Source: Clostridium sp. CAG:914 (GTDB taxonomy: Bacteria; Bacillota_I; Bacilli_A; RF39; UBA660). From it: 64,000 nucleotides of DNA. Below the pieces are notes generated by a model, which had not been told where the DNA came from, did no database searches, and was given only the letters and a program-made list of their open reading frames with translations. The stretch lies in NCBI GenBank assembly GCA_000437895.1, contig FR902135.1, positions 22,379 through 86,378 on the forward strand, in the 5' to 3' direction. The position numbers and the translations under genes were made by a program. This document shows positions 25,893 to 35,362 of this stretch, one piece after another (within the stretch, counting starts at the first letter, position 1; the number at the start of each line of letters is the position of its first letter).

Positions 25893-28037
25893 ATGCATGA
25901 TGATATTACGTTTTATGATTTGATTGAAAAGGTTCGTAAATATAATGATGATGAGGATGAACTTAGAATAATAGAGAAAGCTTATAATTATGCTAAGGAA
26001 AAACATTTTACTCAGAAGAGAATTACTGGTGATGATTATATTACACATCCTTTAAATGTTGCTTATATTCTTACCGATGTTAATGCTGATTATAAGGCTA
26101 TTTGTGCGGCTTTACTTCATGATACGATAGAAGACTCTGATGGTAACTTTCAAGAGATTGAGAATTTATTTGGATATGATATTGCAAATTTAGTAGAGTG
26201 TGTTACAAAGATAAATAGAATTAATTTTAATTCTGATTCTGAACAGATGGCTGCTAATCAAAGAAAGATACTTGTTGGTCTTGCAAGTGATGTTAGAGTG
26301 TTAATTATTAAGCTTGCTGATAGACTTCATAATATGAGAACGTTGTATGTTTTTTCTCCTGAGAAACAGCAAAGAAAAGCTCGTGAGACACTTGAAATTT
26401 TGACTCCGGTTGCACATAGATTAGGTATGTATAAAATTAAGAGTGAGTTAGAAGATTTGTGTTTGAGATATCTTAATCCTTCGGCTTATTTTGATATTTT
26501 GGAGAAACTTAATTATAAGAAAACGGAAATGGATGAAGCTGTTGGTAAAATGTTAGATGAGGTTAGTTCTCTTTTGAAAGAACATGGTATTAGGCATGAA
26601 ATAAAGGGAAGAAGTAAGAGTGTTTATAGTATATATAATAAGCTTAGTAAGGGTAGATCTTTTAATGATATATATGATATATTAGCACTACGTGTTTTGG
26701 TTGATACCGAACAGGAATGTTATTTGGCTCTTGGTCTTATTCATTCTAAGTATAAGCCTGTTCCTAAGAGATTTAAGGATTATATTGCTATGCCTAAGAG
26801 TAATTTTTATCAATCATTACATACGACTGTTTTTGGGATTGATGGTATGTTATTTGAAATACAAATTAGGACTTATGATATGGATAGGGTTGCAGAATAT
26901 GGTATTGCTTCACATTGGTCATATAAAGAACATACTAGTGGTGATAGTAAGGATGCTATGGATCAAAAATTAGCTATATTTAGAAATATTATTGAATTAA
27001 ATGAGGATTCTAGTACTCCTGAAGAGTTTATAAGTAGTGTTAAGAAAGATATTTTGTTTAATGATTCTATATTTGTTTATACTCCTAAGGGGGATGTTAT
27101 TGAATTACCAAATGGTTCTACAACGGTTGATTTTGCTTATAAAGTACACAGTGAAGTTGGTGATAAGATGGTTGGGGCTATTGTTAATGATAATATTGTA
27201 CCGTTTGATTATGTTTTGAAAACGGGAGATATTATTAAGATAAATACTAGTAGGTTATCTAATGGTCCTAATAAAGATTGGTTAAATTTTGTTGTTACTA
27301 GTCAGGCTAAAAATAAGATTAAGGGATTTTATTCTAAAATTGAGAAGGATGATAATATAAATAGGGGTATGGTTTTATTAGATGGGTATTTAAAAAAGAA
27401 AAATATTACTTTTGAAATGTTTCAGGATAAATATTTAAATAAATTGTTTGATAATTATAAGATAAAAGATATAGATGAATTTTATATGTCTTTAGGTATG
27501 GGAAAATATACTATTGATAATATGATTAAATCTATTGTTAAAGAAGAGGAAAAAAGGAAGAAGAGTATTAATTTAAAGGGGATTAGTAAAAAGAAACAGG
27601 AAGTAGATAGTGATATTTTGGTTGAGAATATGTCTTCAATTAAAGTTACAATAAGTGGTTGTTGTAAGCCTATACCTGGTGATAATATTATTGGATATAT
27701 TACAAAAGGAGCGGGTATTACTGTTCATAGAAGTAATTGTAAAAATATTATGGATTTGGATGAAAGGCTGATTAATGTTAAGTGGAATGATAATCTTAAT
27801 AAGAAGTATCCTACGGATTTATTGATATATACAAATGAAGATGATATTTTGTTAGATATTATTACTAAGGCTAGTTCTAATGATGTTGTTATTGATAGTA
27901 TTTTTACTTTAAATAAGAGTAGTTTAAAAGTTCTTTCGGTTACGGTATTAGTTAAAAATATAGATGTATTGGATAAGTTTTGTAAAGATTTATATAATAT
28001 TGGTAGTGTGGTAAAGATTGAAAGGCAGATGTTTTAA
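25893..28037 (+). CDS. rel: Bifunctional (p)ppGpp synthetase/hydrolase (RelA/SpoT)
   Basis: 714 residues, close to Bacillus Rel (734). HD hydrolase domain: HPLN near 52 and LLHDTIEDS with HD at 76-77. Synthetase domain (about 220-340) with GRSKSVYSIYNK and YRDYIAMPKxN-type segment KDYIAMPKSNFYQSLH. TGS domain (FVYTPKGDVIELPNGST), a zinc-finger-like region with GCCKPIPGD, and a C-terminal ACT domain follow. Controls the stringent response. It shares one base with dtd, as ATG overlaps the rel TAA. Confidence 0.95.
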   Translation: MHDDITFYDLIEKVRKYNDDEDELRIIEKAYNYAKEKHFTQKRITGDDYITHPLNVAYILTDVNADYKAICAALLHDTIEDSDGNFQEIENLFGYDIANLVECVTKINRINFNSDSEQMAANQRKILVGLASDVRVLIIKLADRLHNMRTLYVFSPEKQQRKARETLEILTPVAHRLGMYKIKSELEDLCLRYLNPSAYFDILEKLNYKKTEMDEAVGKMLDEVSSLLKEHGIRHEIKGRSKSVYSIYNKLSKGRSFNDIYDILALRVLVDTEQECYLALGLIHSKYKPVPKRFKDYIAMPKSNFYQSLHTTVFGIDGMLFEIQIRTYDMDRVAEYGIASHWSYKEHTSGDSKDAMDQKLAIFRNIIELNEDSSTPEEFISSVKKDILFNDSIFVYTPKGDVIELPNGSTTVDFAYKVHSEVGDKMVGAIVNDNIVPFDYVLKTGDIIKINTSRLSNGPNKDWLNFVVTSQAKNKIKGFYSKIEKDDNINRGMVLLDGYLKKKNITFEMFQDKYLNKLFDNYKIKDIDEFYMSLGMGKYTIDNMIKSIVKEEEKRKKSINLKGISKKKQEVDSDILVENMSSIKVTISGCCKPIPGDNIIGYITKGAGITVHRSNCKNIMDLDERLINVKWNDNLNKKYPTDLLIYTNEDDILLDIITKASSNDVVIDSIFTLNKSSLKVLSVTVLVKNIDVLDKFCKDLYNIGSVVKIERQMF

Positions 28038-28474
28038 TGAGGGTTTTAGTACAAAGATGTGATAAGGCTAATGTTAAAGTTGATAGTAATATTGTTGGTA
28101 GTATTGATAAAGGATTAATGATTTTGGTTGGTTTTACTGAAGGAGATAATTTTGATACAATTAAGTATATGGTAGATAAAATTGTTAATTTAAGAGTGTT
28201 TGATGATGAGAATGGTATAATGAATAAAAGTTTATTGGATAAGTCTTTTAGTATTTTATCTGTTAGTCAATTTACTTTGTATGGTGATGCTAGTAAAGGG
28301 AGAAGACCTAGTTATATTAATGCATTAAATGGAAGTCTAGCAAAACCTTTATATGATAAATTTAATGAAGAATTAAGAAAATATGGTATTAAGGTGGAAA
28401 CAGGTATTTTTGGGGGAGATATGAAGGTAGAACTTATTAATGATGGGCCTGTAACTATTATGTTAGAAAGGTAA
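28037..28474 (+). CDS. dtd: D-aminoacyl-tRNA deacylase
   Basis: 145 residues. The two cross-subunit motifs SQFTLYGD (SQxT) and NDGPVTIMLE (GP) define DTD, which hydrolyses D-amino acids (and glycine on tRNA-Ala) from tRNA. The rel-dtd order is conserved in Bacilli. Confidence 0.95.
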   Translation: MRVLVQRCDKANVKVDSNIVGSIDKGLMILVGFTEGDNFDTIKYMVDKIVNLRVFDDENGIMNKSLLDKSFSILSVSQFTLYGDASKGRRPSYINALNGSLAKPLYDKFNEELRKYGIKVETGIFGGDMKVELINDGPVTIMLER

Positions 28475-28478
28475 TATT

Positions 28479-28513
28479 AAAAGACATTAATCTTTTGATT
28501 GATGTCTTTTTGT
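28479..28513. terminator. Strong bidirectional terminator between dtd and the RluA gene
   Basis: 14-bp stem (28479-28492 with 28497-28510, one G-U) and a 4-base loop, T-rich on both exits. Confidence 0.85.
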
Positions 28514-29367
28514 TAAATTAAGTTATTAAATTCTTTTGGGATATTTGTTTTAATTAAAATGTCTTTTTTAGTAATGGGATGAGTAAATTCTAATATGTTA
28601 GCGTGTAAGGCTAATCTTTTTATGGTGTTATCATTCGATTTATATTTTTTATCTCCTATGATAGGATGATTATTTTCAGATAAATGAACTCTTATTTGAT
28701 TTCTTCTTCCGGTATCTATATATATTTGGAGTATACTATATTTATTATTTCTTTTTATTACTTCATAGTGGGTTATAGCATATTTTCCGTCTTCCTTTTT
28801 ACTTGAATAGACAAATCCTTGTTTATTTTCTTTTAAATATGAAGTGATGGTACCTTTATCTTTGATCTTATTGTCAGTAATAGCTATATATCCTCTTTTT
28901 TTTACTAATTTATTCCAATTATCTTGCATGATTTTTTGTGTTTTTTGATCTTTGGCAAAGATAAGTATTCCTGATGTTTCTTCATCTAATCTATGAACTA
29001 CAAAGATTTTATTTGTTTTCTTTTCTTTTTTTAAATAATCAGAAACTATTCGATAGGCTGTTATGTTTTTTTCTTTATCATTGGAAATGGATAATAATTT
29101 ACATGGTTTATTGATGGCTATTAGATAATTATCTTCATATAATATTTCTAATTTATAATCTTTTATCTCTGTTTTATTATAATTTATTTCTATAATGTCA
29201 TTTTTATGTACTTGGTAATTGGTGTTAGTTATAACATTATTATTTACCATTACCATTTTATGAGTAATATAGTTTTTGATTGTTTTTTTAGATAAATCTT
29301 TTTTAAAAGATAATATTGTGTTAATTAAAGTATCTTCTTCATTAACTATAAATGTTTGTTTTTTCAT
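28513..29367 (-). CDS. RluA-family pseudouridine synthase with S4-like domain
   Basis: 284 residues. S4-like N-terminus (about 1-65), catalytic motif FVVHRLDEETSGILIFAK, and GRRNQIRVHL. Third RluA-family enzyme in the window. ATG 29367 follows AGTGAT by 5 bases; the in-frame GTG at 29376 lies in that ribosome site. Substrate base not predictable. Confidence 0.88.
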   Translation of the reverse strand: MKKQTFIVNEEDTLINTILSFKKDLSKKTIKNYITHKMVMVNNNVITNTNYQVHKNDIIEINYNKTEIKDYKLEILYEDNYLIAINKPCKLLSISNDKEKNITAYRIVSDYLKKEKKTNKIFVVHRLDEETSGILIFAKDQKTQKIMQDNWNKLVKKRGYIAITDNKIKDKGTITSYLKENKQGFVYSSKKEDGKYAITHYEVIKRNNKYSILQIYIDTGRRNQIRVHLSENNHPIIGDKKYKSNDNTIKRLALHANILEFTHPITKKDILIKTNIPKEFNNLI

Positions 29368-29429
29368 ATAAATCACTATTTAATTATAGCATTCTAAGTC
29401 TAGTAGGTAAAGATAAATGTGGTTGTTAG

Positions 29430-29458
29430 TTGAATTTATTTAACTTTTGTTCTATAAT
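29430..29458 (+). promoter_or_regulatory. Promoter for the rhomboid gene
   Basis: TTGAAT, 17 bp, TATAAT, 18 bp before the start codon. Confidence 0.6.
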
Positions 29459-29476
29459 ATTACTACGAGGTGAAAA

Positions 29477-30607
29477 ATGGAGAATATAAAAATGACGGGA
29501 AAAGATGTTGTTGTTATGAATTTAGTTCATTATTTTATAACTGAGAAAAATTATAATCCTGTGGTAGTAAGAGGGGTTAATGATGAAATATGGTTAGAAA
29601 ATATGAAGAGTGATTATAAGTTAGTTAGAATTGTATCTCATTATATTCATAATAATGAACAACTTAATTATGATTATTTTAGGACTAAACAGATTAGTAA
29701 TAAATTAAAGAGAAAGACATTTTCTTTTAATATGAGTGTTTTAAATATATATGTTGATTTAGGTGATAATGTTAATATTTCTAATGATGATGAACATTTT
29801 ATGAGTGTATTTATTAATAAAATGAAAGATATTAATAATAAGTATTTATTAGAAATATTTCCTGATATTGTAGAAAAAACTGGACATAAAGAAAAAGGAA
29901 TGGAATTGTTATTTAAGATTACAGATGATATTAATAAGAGTAATGTTAAGAAAAATGCTAAGTTAGATAAATTATTTTCTAAGAAGACACCATATATTAC
30001 TTATATAATTATGGGTATATGTTTTATTATGTTCTTGATTACTGGTATGGGTAATGATACGGGTGTATTAATTGAATATGGTGCTAATTTAGATGTTCTT
30101 GTTAAGAATGGTGAATATTATAGATTATTGACTTCTATGTTTTTACATTCTGGGTTATTACATTTATTTTTTAACATGTATGCTTTATATATTATAGGAC
30201 CACAAGTAGAGAGTTTTTTTGGTAAGACAAAGTATCTTATTATATATTTGTTGAGTGGTATTTCTGGAAGCCTTTTGTCTGTAGCTTTTAATGTTAATAC
30301 CGTATCTGTTGGTGCTAGTGGAGCTATATTTGGTTTATTTGGGGCTTTATTATATTTTGGATATAATTATAGGGGATATCTTGGTAATGTTATTAAGAGT
30401 CAAATATTGCCGGTTGTTATTATCAATTTAATATTTGGTTTTATTTCAACTGGTGTTGATGTTGCTGGACATATAGGTGGTCTTATTGGAGGAATTATAG
30501 TATCTTCTGTTTTGGGAAGCTCTGATGAAAAGGGTATAGATATTAATAGAATAATTATTTGTTTAATATATTTTGTTTTTATAATTTATTTAGGTTTGTT
30601 TAGGTAG
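29477..30607 (+). CDS. Rhomboid-family intramembrane serine protease
   Basis: 376 residues. A cytoplasmic N-terminal region of ~170 residues precedes a six-helix-or-more rhomboid core. The catalytic Ser281 lies in GASGAIFG and His332 in VAGHIGGLIGG; HLFFNMYALYIIGPQVE is the conserved HxxxN helix 2. The long N-terminal domain resembles B. subtilis GluP (YqgP). Its function is cleavage of membrane proteins. GAGGTGA precedes the ATG. Confidence 0.92.
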   Translation: MENIKMTGKDVVVMNLVHYFITEKNYNPVVVRGVNDEIWLENMKSDYKLVRIVSHYIHNNEQLNYDYFRTKQISNKLKRKTFSFNMSVLNIYVDLGDNVNISNDDEHFMSVFINKMKDINNKYLLEIFPDIVEKTGHKEKGMELLFKITDDINKSNVKKNAKLDKLFSKKTPYITYIIMGICFIMFLITGMGNDTGVLIEYGANLDVLVKNGEYYRLLTSMFLHSGLLHLFFNMYALYIIGPQVESFFGKTKYLIIYLLSGISGSLLSVAFNVNTVSVGASGAIFGLFGALLYFGYNYRGYLGNVIKSQILPVVIINLIFGFISTGVDVAGHIGGLIGGIIVSSVLGSSDEKGIDINRIIICLIYFVFIIYLGLFR

Positions 30608-30609
30608 GG

Positions 30610-30638
30610 TTGTTAAAACTAAATTTTTATAGTATAAT
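30610..30638 (+). promoter_or_regulatory. Promoter for the EIIB-like gene
   Basis: TTGTTA, 17 bp, TATAAT, beginning three bases after the rhomboid stop codon. Confidence 0.6.
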
Positions 30639-30655
30639 TAACTAGAGAGGTGTTT

Positions 30656-30970
30656 ATGCAAATATATCAATATGTAATAGTTATAGTAGTATTATTAATA
30701 ATTGCTTTTGCTATTATGAAGAGTAATAAAAAAGATTTGAAATTGGAATTTAATAAATTAGTTGAATATCTTGGAGGTAAAGATAATATTGTTGAGACAG
30801 AAGTTGATATGTCTAGATTTAAAGTTACTTTAAAAGATATTACTAAGGCTAATAAAGAAGGAATTATAAAATTAGGGGCTAAGGGTGTTGTGGAAATAGA
30901 TGATCAGTTGAAGATTATATATGGACAGAATGCTAAACAGTTAAAGAAATATATTGATGAATTAAAATAA
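30656..30970 (+). CDS. Membrane-anchored PTS EIIB-like protein without the phosphocysteine
   Basis: 104 residues. One N-terminal membrane helix (about 3-22), then a domain reading EYLGGKDNIVETEVDMSRFK, VTLKDITKANKEGI, and LGAKGVVEIDDQLKIIYG. This follows the glucose-type EIIB pattern (YLGGxxNI, then CATRLR, then GAKGV), but Asp stands where the phosphorylated cysteine should be. No EIIC or EIIA gene is nearby. It should be unable to carry phosphate and may have become a sensor or structural protein. Start 30656 is chosen for spacing to GAGAGGTG. Confidence 0.7.
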   Translation: MQIYQYVIVIVVLLIIAFAIMKSNKKDLKLEFNKLVEYLGGKDNIVETEVDMSRFKVTLKDITKANKEGIIKLGAKGVVEIDDQLKIIYGQNAKQLKKYIDELK

Positions 30971-31042
30971 TATATTTCTTTTTTTTACAAAATTCGACAA
31001 AATATGCAAAAATAATGTAGTATTATGTATTTGGTGATAGAA

Positions 31043-32269
31043 ATGGTTAATAATATAATTTTGAATACGATACTTGTTACTTATCCGATGCTTATATATT
31101 TTGTTTTTAGTTGTTATAATATATCTAATAATAAAATTATTTCTAAAATTTTGTTGATAGTTACGTTGTTGTCTTCTTTATACTTGAGTATAGAATTTAA
31201 TTATGGATTAGATAGTATTATTCTTTTATTTGCAAATATTCCTATTGTTATTGCATATTTAAAGAAGGAATATCATATTGGGATTGTTCTTTCTTTAATA
31301 ATTATAGTTATTAGTTGTTATCAATATCAAATGAATTTGATTCTTTTTAGTATTAAGTTTTTTATATATTATGTAGCTTATTTTATACTTTGTAATAGAA
31401 AGGATTTTAAAAATTCATACTTAACCGTGGTAGCTACTGTGCAAGGTTTCTTTTTGTCTTTTGAGTATTTTTTTACACCTGTAGATGATATTAATAATGT
31501 AATTGAGATATTAGTAGTTGTGGTATTTTTATATATTATAACTTTTGCTAGTATATACTTGTTTACTTTGGCTGATAAGATAACTTCTTTATATAAGGAA
31601 GTTAGTGAAATGGAAAAACAGAAACAATTAAAAGATGGTCTTTTTAAATTAACACATGAGATAAAGAATCCTATTGCTGTATGTAAAGGATATTTGGATA
31701 TGTTAGATGTTAATAATAAAGATAAATTACAGAGATATATTCCTATAATATCTTCAGAGATAGATAGAAGTTTAAATATTATGAAAGATTTTATGGATTA
31801 TAGTAAAATAAAGGTAGAGATGGAAGTTATTGATATGACTCTTTTGTTAGAAGATATATATGAATCATTTAAGATACTTTTTACTAGAAATAATATAGTT
31901 CTTAATTATGATAATAATTATGATGATATTTTAATTAAAGGGGATTATAATAGACTTAAACAAGTTTTTATAAATATACTTAAAAATAGTATGGAATCTA
32001 TTGTAAATGATGGTATAATAAGTATACGTACAATTAATGTTGATAAATATGTTGAAATAGAAATAGAAGATAATGGTATGGGTATGACTAAGGAAGAATT
32101 GGGTATGATCAAGGATATGTTTTATACTACTAAGAAAAATGGTACTGGACTTGGAATTTGTCTTTCTAATGAGATAATTCAGTCACATTTTGGTACTATG
32201 AAATATAAGTCTCAAAAGAATGTTGGTACTATATGTACAATTAGTCTTCCTATATATAAAGGAGAGTAA
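31043..32269 (+). CDS. Membrane sensor histidine kinase
   Basis: 408 residues. The N-terminal ~180 residues are six or seven membrane helices with almost no extracellular loop, an intramembrane-sensing layout like KinB. The H-box is KLTHEIKNPIAVCKGYLDML (His205); the N-box is IFINILKNSMES, the G1 box is IEDNGMG and the G2 box is GTGLGICLSNEI. No response regulator is adjacent, so it is an orphan whose partner lies elsewhere. ATG 31043 sits after GGTGAT; an upstream ATG at 31025 has no site. Confidence 0.85.
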   Translation: MVNNIILNTILVTYPMLIYFVFSCYNISNNKIISKILLIVTLLSSLYLSIEFNYGLDSIILLFANIPIVIAYLKKEYHIGIVLSLIIIVISCYQYQMNLILFSIKFFIYYVAYFILCNRKDFKNSYLTVVATVQGFFLSFEYFFTPVDDINNVIEILVVVVFLYIITFASIYLFTLADKITSLYKEVSEMEKQKQLKDGLFKLTHEIKNPIAVCKGYLDMLDVNNKDKLQRYIPIISSEIDRSLNIMKDFMDYSKIKVEMEVIDMTLLLEDIYESFKILFTRNNIVLNYDNNYDDILIKGDYNRLKQVFINILKNSMESIVNDGIISIRTINVDKYVEIEIEDNGMGMTKEELGMIKDMFYTTKKNGTGLGICLSNEIIQSHFGTMKYKSQKNVGTICTISLPIYKGE

Positions 32270-32532
32270 TGGAAGAAGATATATTTTTAAAGAATTATCC
32301 TAGATTAGATTTGCATGGATGTGATAGAGATTATGCTAGGATGCTTACTAATGATTTTATTTTAGAAAATGTTTTTTTAAAGAATAAAACAATAGTTATT
32401 ATACATGGACATGGGTTAGGTATTGTTAAACATGCTGTTTATGAAGCTCTTAAATATAATAAAAATGTTTTATCATTTAAGAGTGATATGTTTAATGATG
32501 GATTAACAGTAGTAACTCTTAAAACAGAATAA
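32269..32532 (+). CDS. Stand-alone Smr-domain protein
   Basis: 87 residues: LDLHG (13-17) and VIIHGHGLGIVKHAVYEAL match the LDLHGxx and HGxGxG motifs of the Smr nuclease domain found at the C-terminus of MutS2. Single-domain Smr proteins are proposed endonucleases on branched DNA or collided mRNA. The ATG overlaps the kinase stop by one base. Confidence 0.88.
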   Translation: MEEDIFLKNYPRLDLHGCDRDYARMLTNDFILENVFLKNKTIVIIHGHGLGIVKHAVYEALKYNKNVLSFKSDMFNDGLTVVTLKTE

Positions 32533-32566
32533 TTGCTATATGTAAAGTGATGTAAACTTGGGGTTG

Positions 32567-32606
32567 AACGTTTTTCCTTTAATATTAAGGGAAAATGTTT
32601 TTTTTG
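32567..32606 (+). terminator. Strong intrinsic terminator
   Basis: 12-bp or longer stem around a TTAATATTAA apex with one bulged T, then a long T tract. Confidence 0.85.
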
Positions 32607-32670
32607 TTTGTTTTTTTAAGAAATGTTTTTTTAAAAAAATAAATAAGTTAAAAAAATAGTAAAAAAAACA

Positions 32671-32698
32671 TTGCTTTTTTGCGCTGGTATGTTATAAT
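32671..32698 (+). promoter_or_regulatory. Promoter of the anaerobic ribonucleotide reductase operon
   Basis: TTGCTT, 16 bp, TATAAT with TGt extension. No NrdR box pair was seen. Confidence 0.6.
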
Positions 32699-32720
32699 CA
32701 ATACAGAGTAAAGAAAGTAG

Positions 32721-34640
32721 GTGATACTTATAGATAATCATTCTCTTGAAGATTTAGTTGTAGTTAAGAGAAGTGGCCAGAGAGTGGAATTTAATTCTTT
32801 AAAGATTGCTGTTGCAATAAAGAATGCTTTTGATAGTACACCTTCGGATTATTCTAATAATGATATTAACAAAGTTTATGAAGATACATTATCATATATA
32901 TATAATAATTATAAAGATAGAAAAACAATTAATGTTGAAGATATTCAAGATGTTATAGAATTGATACTTAAAAGGGATAATTATAATGATATATATGATA
33001 GCTTTTCTGGGTATCGTTTAAGAAGAAGTGAATCTAGAAAATCATTTGCTGTAAAACAACAGCATAAGTTTGTTAAAGCTATTGAAAAAATTGGTTGTGT
33101 AGATACGAGTAATTATAAGACTGGTGAAAATTTAGAAAAATTTGGAAGTATTATTTCTACAGAATATACAAAAGCTTATATATTAGATAATAAATATGTA
33201 AGAGCGTTTGAAGAAGGTAAAATATATATACATAATTTTTCATATTTTCATTTAGGTTACTTTTCTAATACAAGTTTAGATATAAGAAAACTTGTAAATA
33301 GGGAAGAATGCTTGTTTGATATTCTTAATATTATGGAAAAATCTAAGGAAGAGATAAATGGAGAAGTTAGTATTAATAGTTTTGATGATATTCTTAGTAA
33401 ATATTATATAGATAAGTTTAAAAAAATATTTATTAAAAAACTATTAGATAGTTTAAATTTATTTGGATTTATAGATTTAGTTAATATAAAGAAGATTGAG
33501 GATAGGATAAATAAAGAAGGGTCTATAATAATTATTCTTGATAACTATAGAGATATATTTGTTAATGATATGTTATTTAATATATTAAAAGTGGTGTATG
33601 ATGAATCTATTAAGGATGTTTTTGATTATATGTCACTTAATATTAAAAAAATAGTTATGTTATTAAATGATAGTTATAAAGAGAATAGTCTTTATAGTAT
33701 ATCCATTGGTAATAATAAAACTTATGAAGGTAATATTATTAAGAATATTATTCTTGATTTAGTAGATGAATTTGATTATTTAGAAAATATATGTGTTGTA
33801 TATAAAGTATGTGAATTATCTGATATAGATAAGATAGTTAAATTAATATATGAAGGTAAGAATATAAAATTAAATATATTGAATAAAGAAAATAATAATA
33901 ATTATGATGTAGAATATTTTAGTGATGGTTGTAGAATATATGAAAATATTTATTCTGAAAGTATATCTATAGGGAGAATGAATGTTGCTAATACTTCTAT
34001 AAATATAGCTAGATTGGGTTTTATGCATAAAGCACTTAATAAGGATTTTTATAATGATTTGGATAATTTGATTGAATTTACTAAGAATGAATTGCTTGTT
34101 GTATATGAAGATATTGGTAATAAGATTAAGAATAATTATAATTATTTATTTGATGGGAATATATTTGACGATGAGAAATTAGATTATGGTCAGAAGATAA
34201 GAAAAGTTATTAAGAATGGTACTTTAAATATAAATTTGGTTGGTTTGTATGAATGTGCATTAATGATAGATAAGGATAAATACTTAGAAATTATGTTAAA
34301 AATAATAAAATATATAAATAAAAAGATTATATTATTGTCTATAGATAATAAACTTAATTTTACGCTTAGTGCTATTGTTAATGATGCTAATTATGAACTT
34401 ATGGATTTGGATAAGGCTATATATGGTGTTATAAAGGGAATTAATGATAATGATTTTTATAGGAATGCTATGGTTGATTGTAGTATTGAAGAATTAAATT
34501 TATATCAGAAAATGTTTAATGGTGGATGTATATTAGAAATTAGATTGAAAGATAAATTTAGTTTAGAAAAAATAAGAGAAAGTATTATAGAACTAGTTGA
34601 TAATTATGTAGGACTTGTTTATATTAAGGAGTATGTATGA
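32721..34640 (+). CDS. ATP-cone protein, apparently non-catalytic NrdD paralogue
   Basis: 639 residues. Residues ~12-110 are an ATP-cone (VVVKRSGQRVEFNSLKIAVA, later INVEDIQDVIE), the nucleotide-sensing domain of ribonucleotide reductases. The next part resembles the start of the class III NrdD barrel (FEEGKIYIHNFSYFHLGYF compared with the IHIHDLSMLTGYC region of the true NrdD downstream). The rest lacks the MCCRLRLD active-site Cys motif, the C-terminal CxxC zinc site and the RxTGY glycyl-radical motif. First gene of a four-gene operon, coupled to nrdG by an ATGA overlap. A regulatory or decayed partner of NrdD is the likely reading. The only in-frame standard start is GTG 32721, which lies inside an AGGTGAT ribosome-site-like sequence. 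Confidence 0.7.
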   Translation: MILIDNHSLEDLVVVKRSGQRVEFNSLKIAVAIKNAFDSTPSDYSNNDINKVYEDTLSYIYNNYKDRKTINVEDIQDVIELILKRDNYNDIYDSFSGYRLRRSESRKSFAVKQQHKFVKAIEKIGCVDTSNYKTGENLEKFGSIISTEYTKAYILDNKYVRAFEEGKIYIHNFSYFHLGYFSNTSLDIRKLVNREECLFDILNIMEKSKEEINGEVSINSFDDILSKYYIDKFKKIFIKKLLDSLNLFGFIDLVNIKKIEDRINKEGSIIIILDNYRDIFVNDMLFNILKVVYDESIKDVFDYMSLNIKKIVMLLNDSYKENSLYSISIGNNKTYEGNIIKNIILDLVDEFDYLENICVVYKVCELSDIDKIVKLIYEGKNIKLNILNKENNNNYDVEYFSDGCRIYENIYSESISIGRMNVANTSINIARLGFMHKALNKDFYNDLDNLIEFTKNELLVVYEDIGNKIKNNYNYLFDGNIFDDEKLDYGQKIRKVIKNGTLNINLVGLYECALMIDKDKYLEIMLKIIKYINKKIILLSIDNKLNFTLSAIVNDANYELMDLDKAIYGVIKGINDNDFYRNAMVDCSIEELNLYQKMFNGGCILEIRLKDKFSLEKIRESIIELVDNYVGLVYIKEYV

Positions 34641-35362
34641 ATATAGTAGGAATGCAAAAAGTAACATTATTAGATTATCCTGATAAGGTGGCAGCAATAA
34701 TATTTACGGAGGGGTGTAATTTTAGATGTCCTTTTTGTCAGAATTCTAGTTTGATAGATAAGAATGTTGGAAATGAATATATTTCTTCGGAGGAAGTTTT
34801 GAAATATTTAGAGAAGAGAAAAGGAGTAATTGATGGTCTTGTTATATCTGGTGGTGAACCTACTATGCAACATAATTTGAAGGATTTTATTAAAAAAGTT
34901 AAAGATATTGGTATGTTAGTTAAATTGGATACGAATGGTTTTAACTCAAAGATATTAAAAGAATTAATTGATGAGAATTTAGTTGATTATGTTGCAATGG
35001 ATATAAAGAATGAGATGTGTAAATATAGTGTTACTTGTGGACTTAATCAAATAAAAATAGATAATATTAAAGAAAGTATTCAATTGTTAGAGAATTCTTC
35101 AATTGATTATGAATTTAGGACTACTATTATGAAAGAATATCATGATATTGAGTCTATAAAAATGATTTTAAAATTGATAGGAGATAAACCTAAGTATTTT
35201 TTACAGAATTTTAGATTAAGTGAAAATGTTCTTGATAAAAATATTCATGGTTTTACTATTGATGAACTTAAAAGTATTCAGAGAGATTTAAAGGAAAAAT
35301 ATCATAATGTTAAAATAAGAGATTTAATGAATGAAAATGAAGGAGATAAAGTATATGTATAA
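34637..35362 (+). CDS. nrdG: Anaerobic ribonucleotide reductase activase (radical SAM)
   Basis: 241 residues. The radical-SAM cluster motif CNFRCPFC (Cys27, Cys31, Cys34) binds the 4Fe-4S cluster; SGGEP near 76 is the SAM-binding GGE motif. It makes the glycyl radical on NrdD. Longer than E. coli NrdG (154) but typical of the Bacillota/archaeal type. ATGA overlap with the gene before and an 8-base overlap with nrdD. Confidence 0.92.
   Translation: MNIVGMQKVTLLDYPDKVAAIIFTEGCNFRCPFCQNSSLIDKNVGNEYISSEEVLKYLEKRKGVIDGLVISGGEPTMQHNLKDFIKKVKDIGMLVKLDTNGFNSKILKELIDENLVDYVAMDIKNEMCKYSVTCGLNQIKIDNIKESIQLLENSSIDYEFRTTIMKEYHDIESIKMILKLIGDKPKYFLQNFRLSENVLDKNIHGFTIDELKSIQRDLKEKYHNVKIRDLMNENEGDKVYV

Noticed and set aside
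32607..32720. NrdR boxes before the nrd operon
   Set aside because: The region is A/T runs with a plain extended -10 promoter; no pair of 16-bp NrdR-like palindromes.
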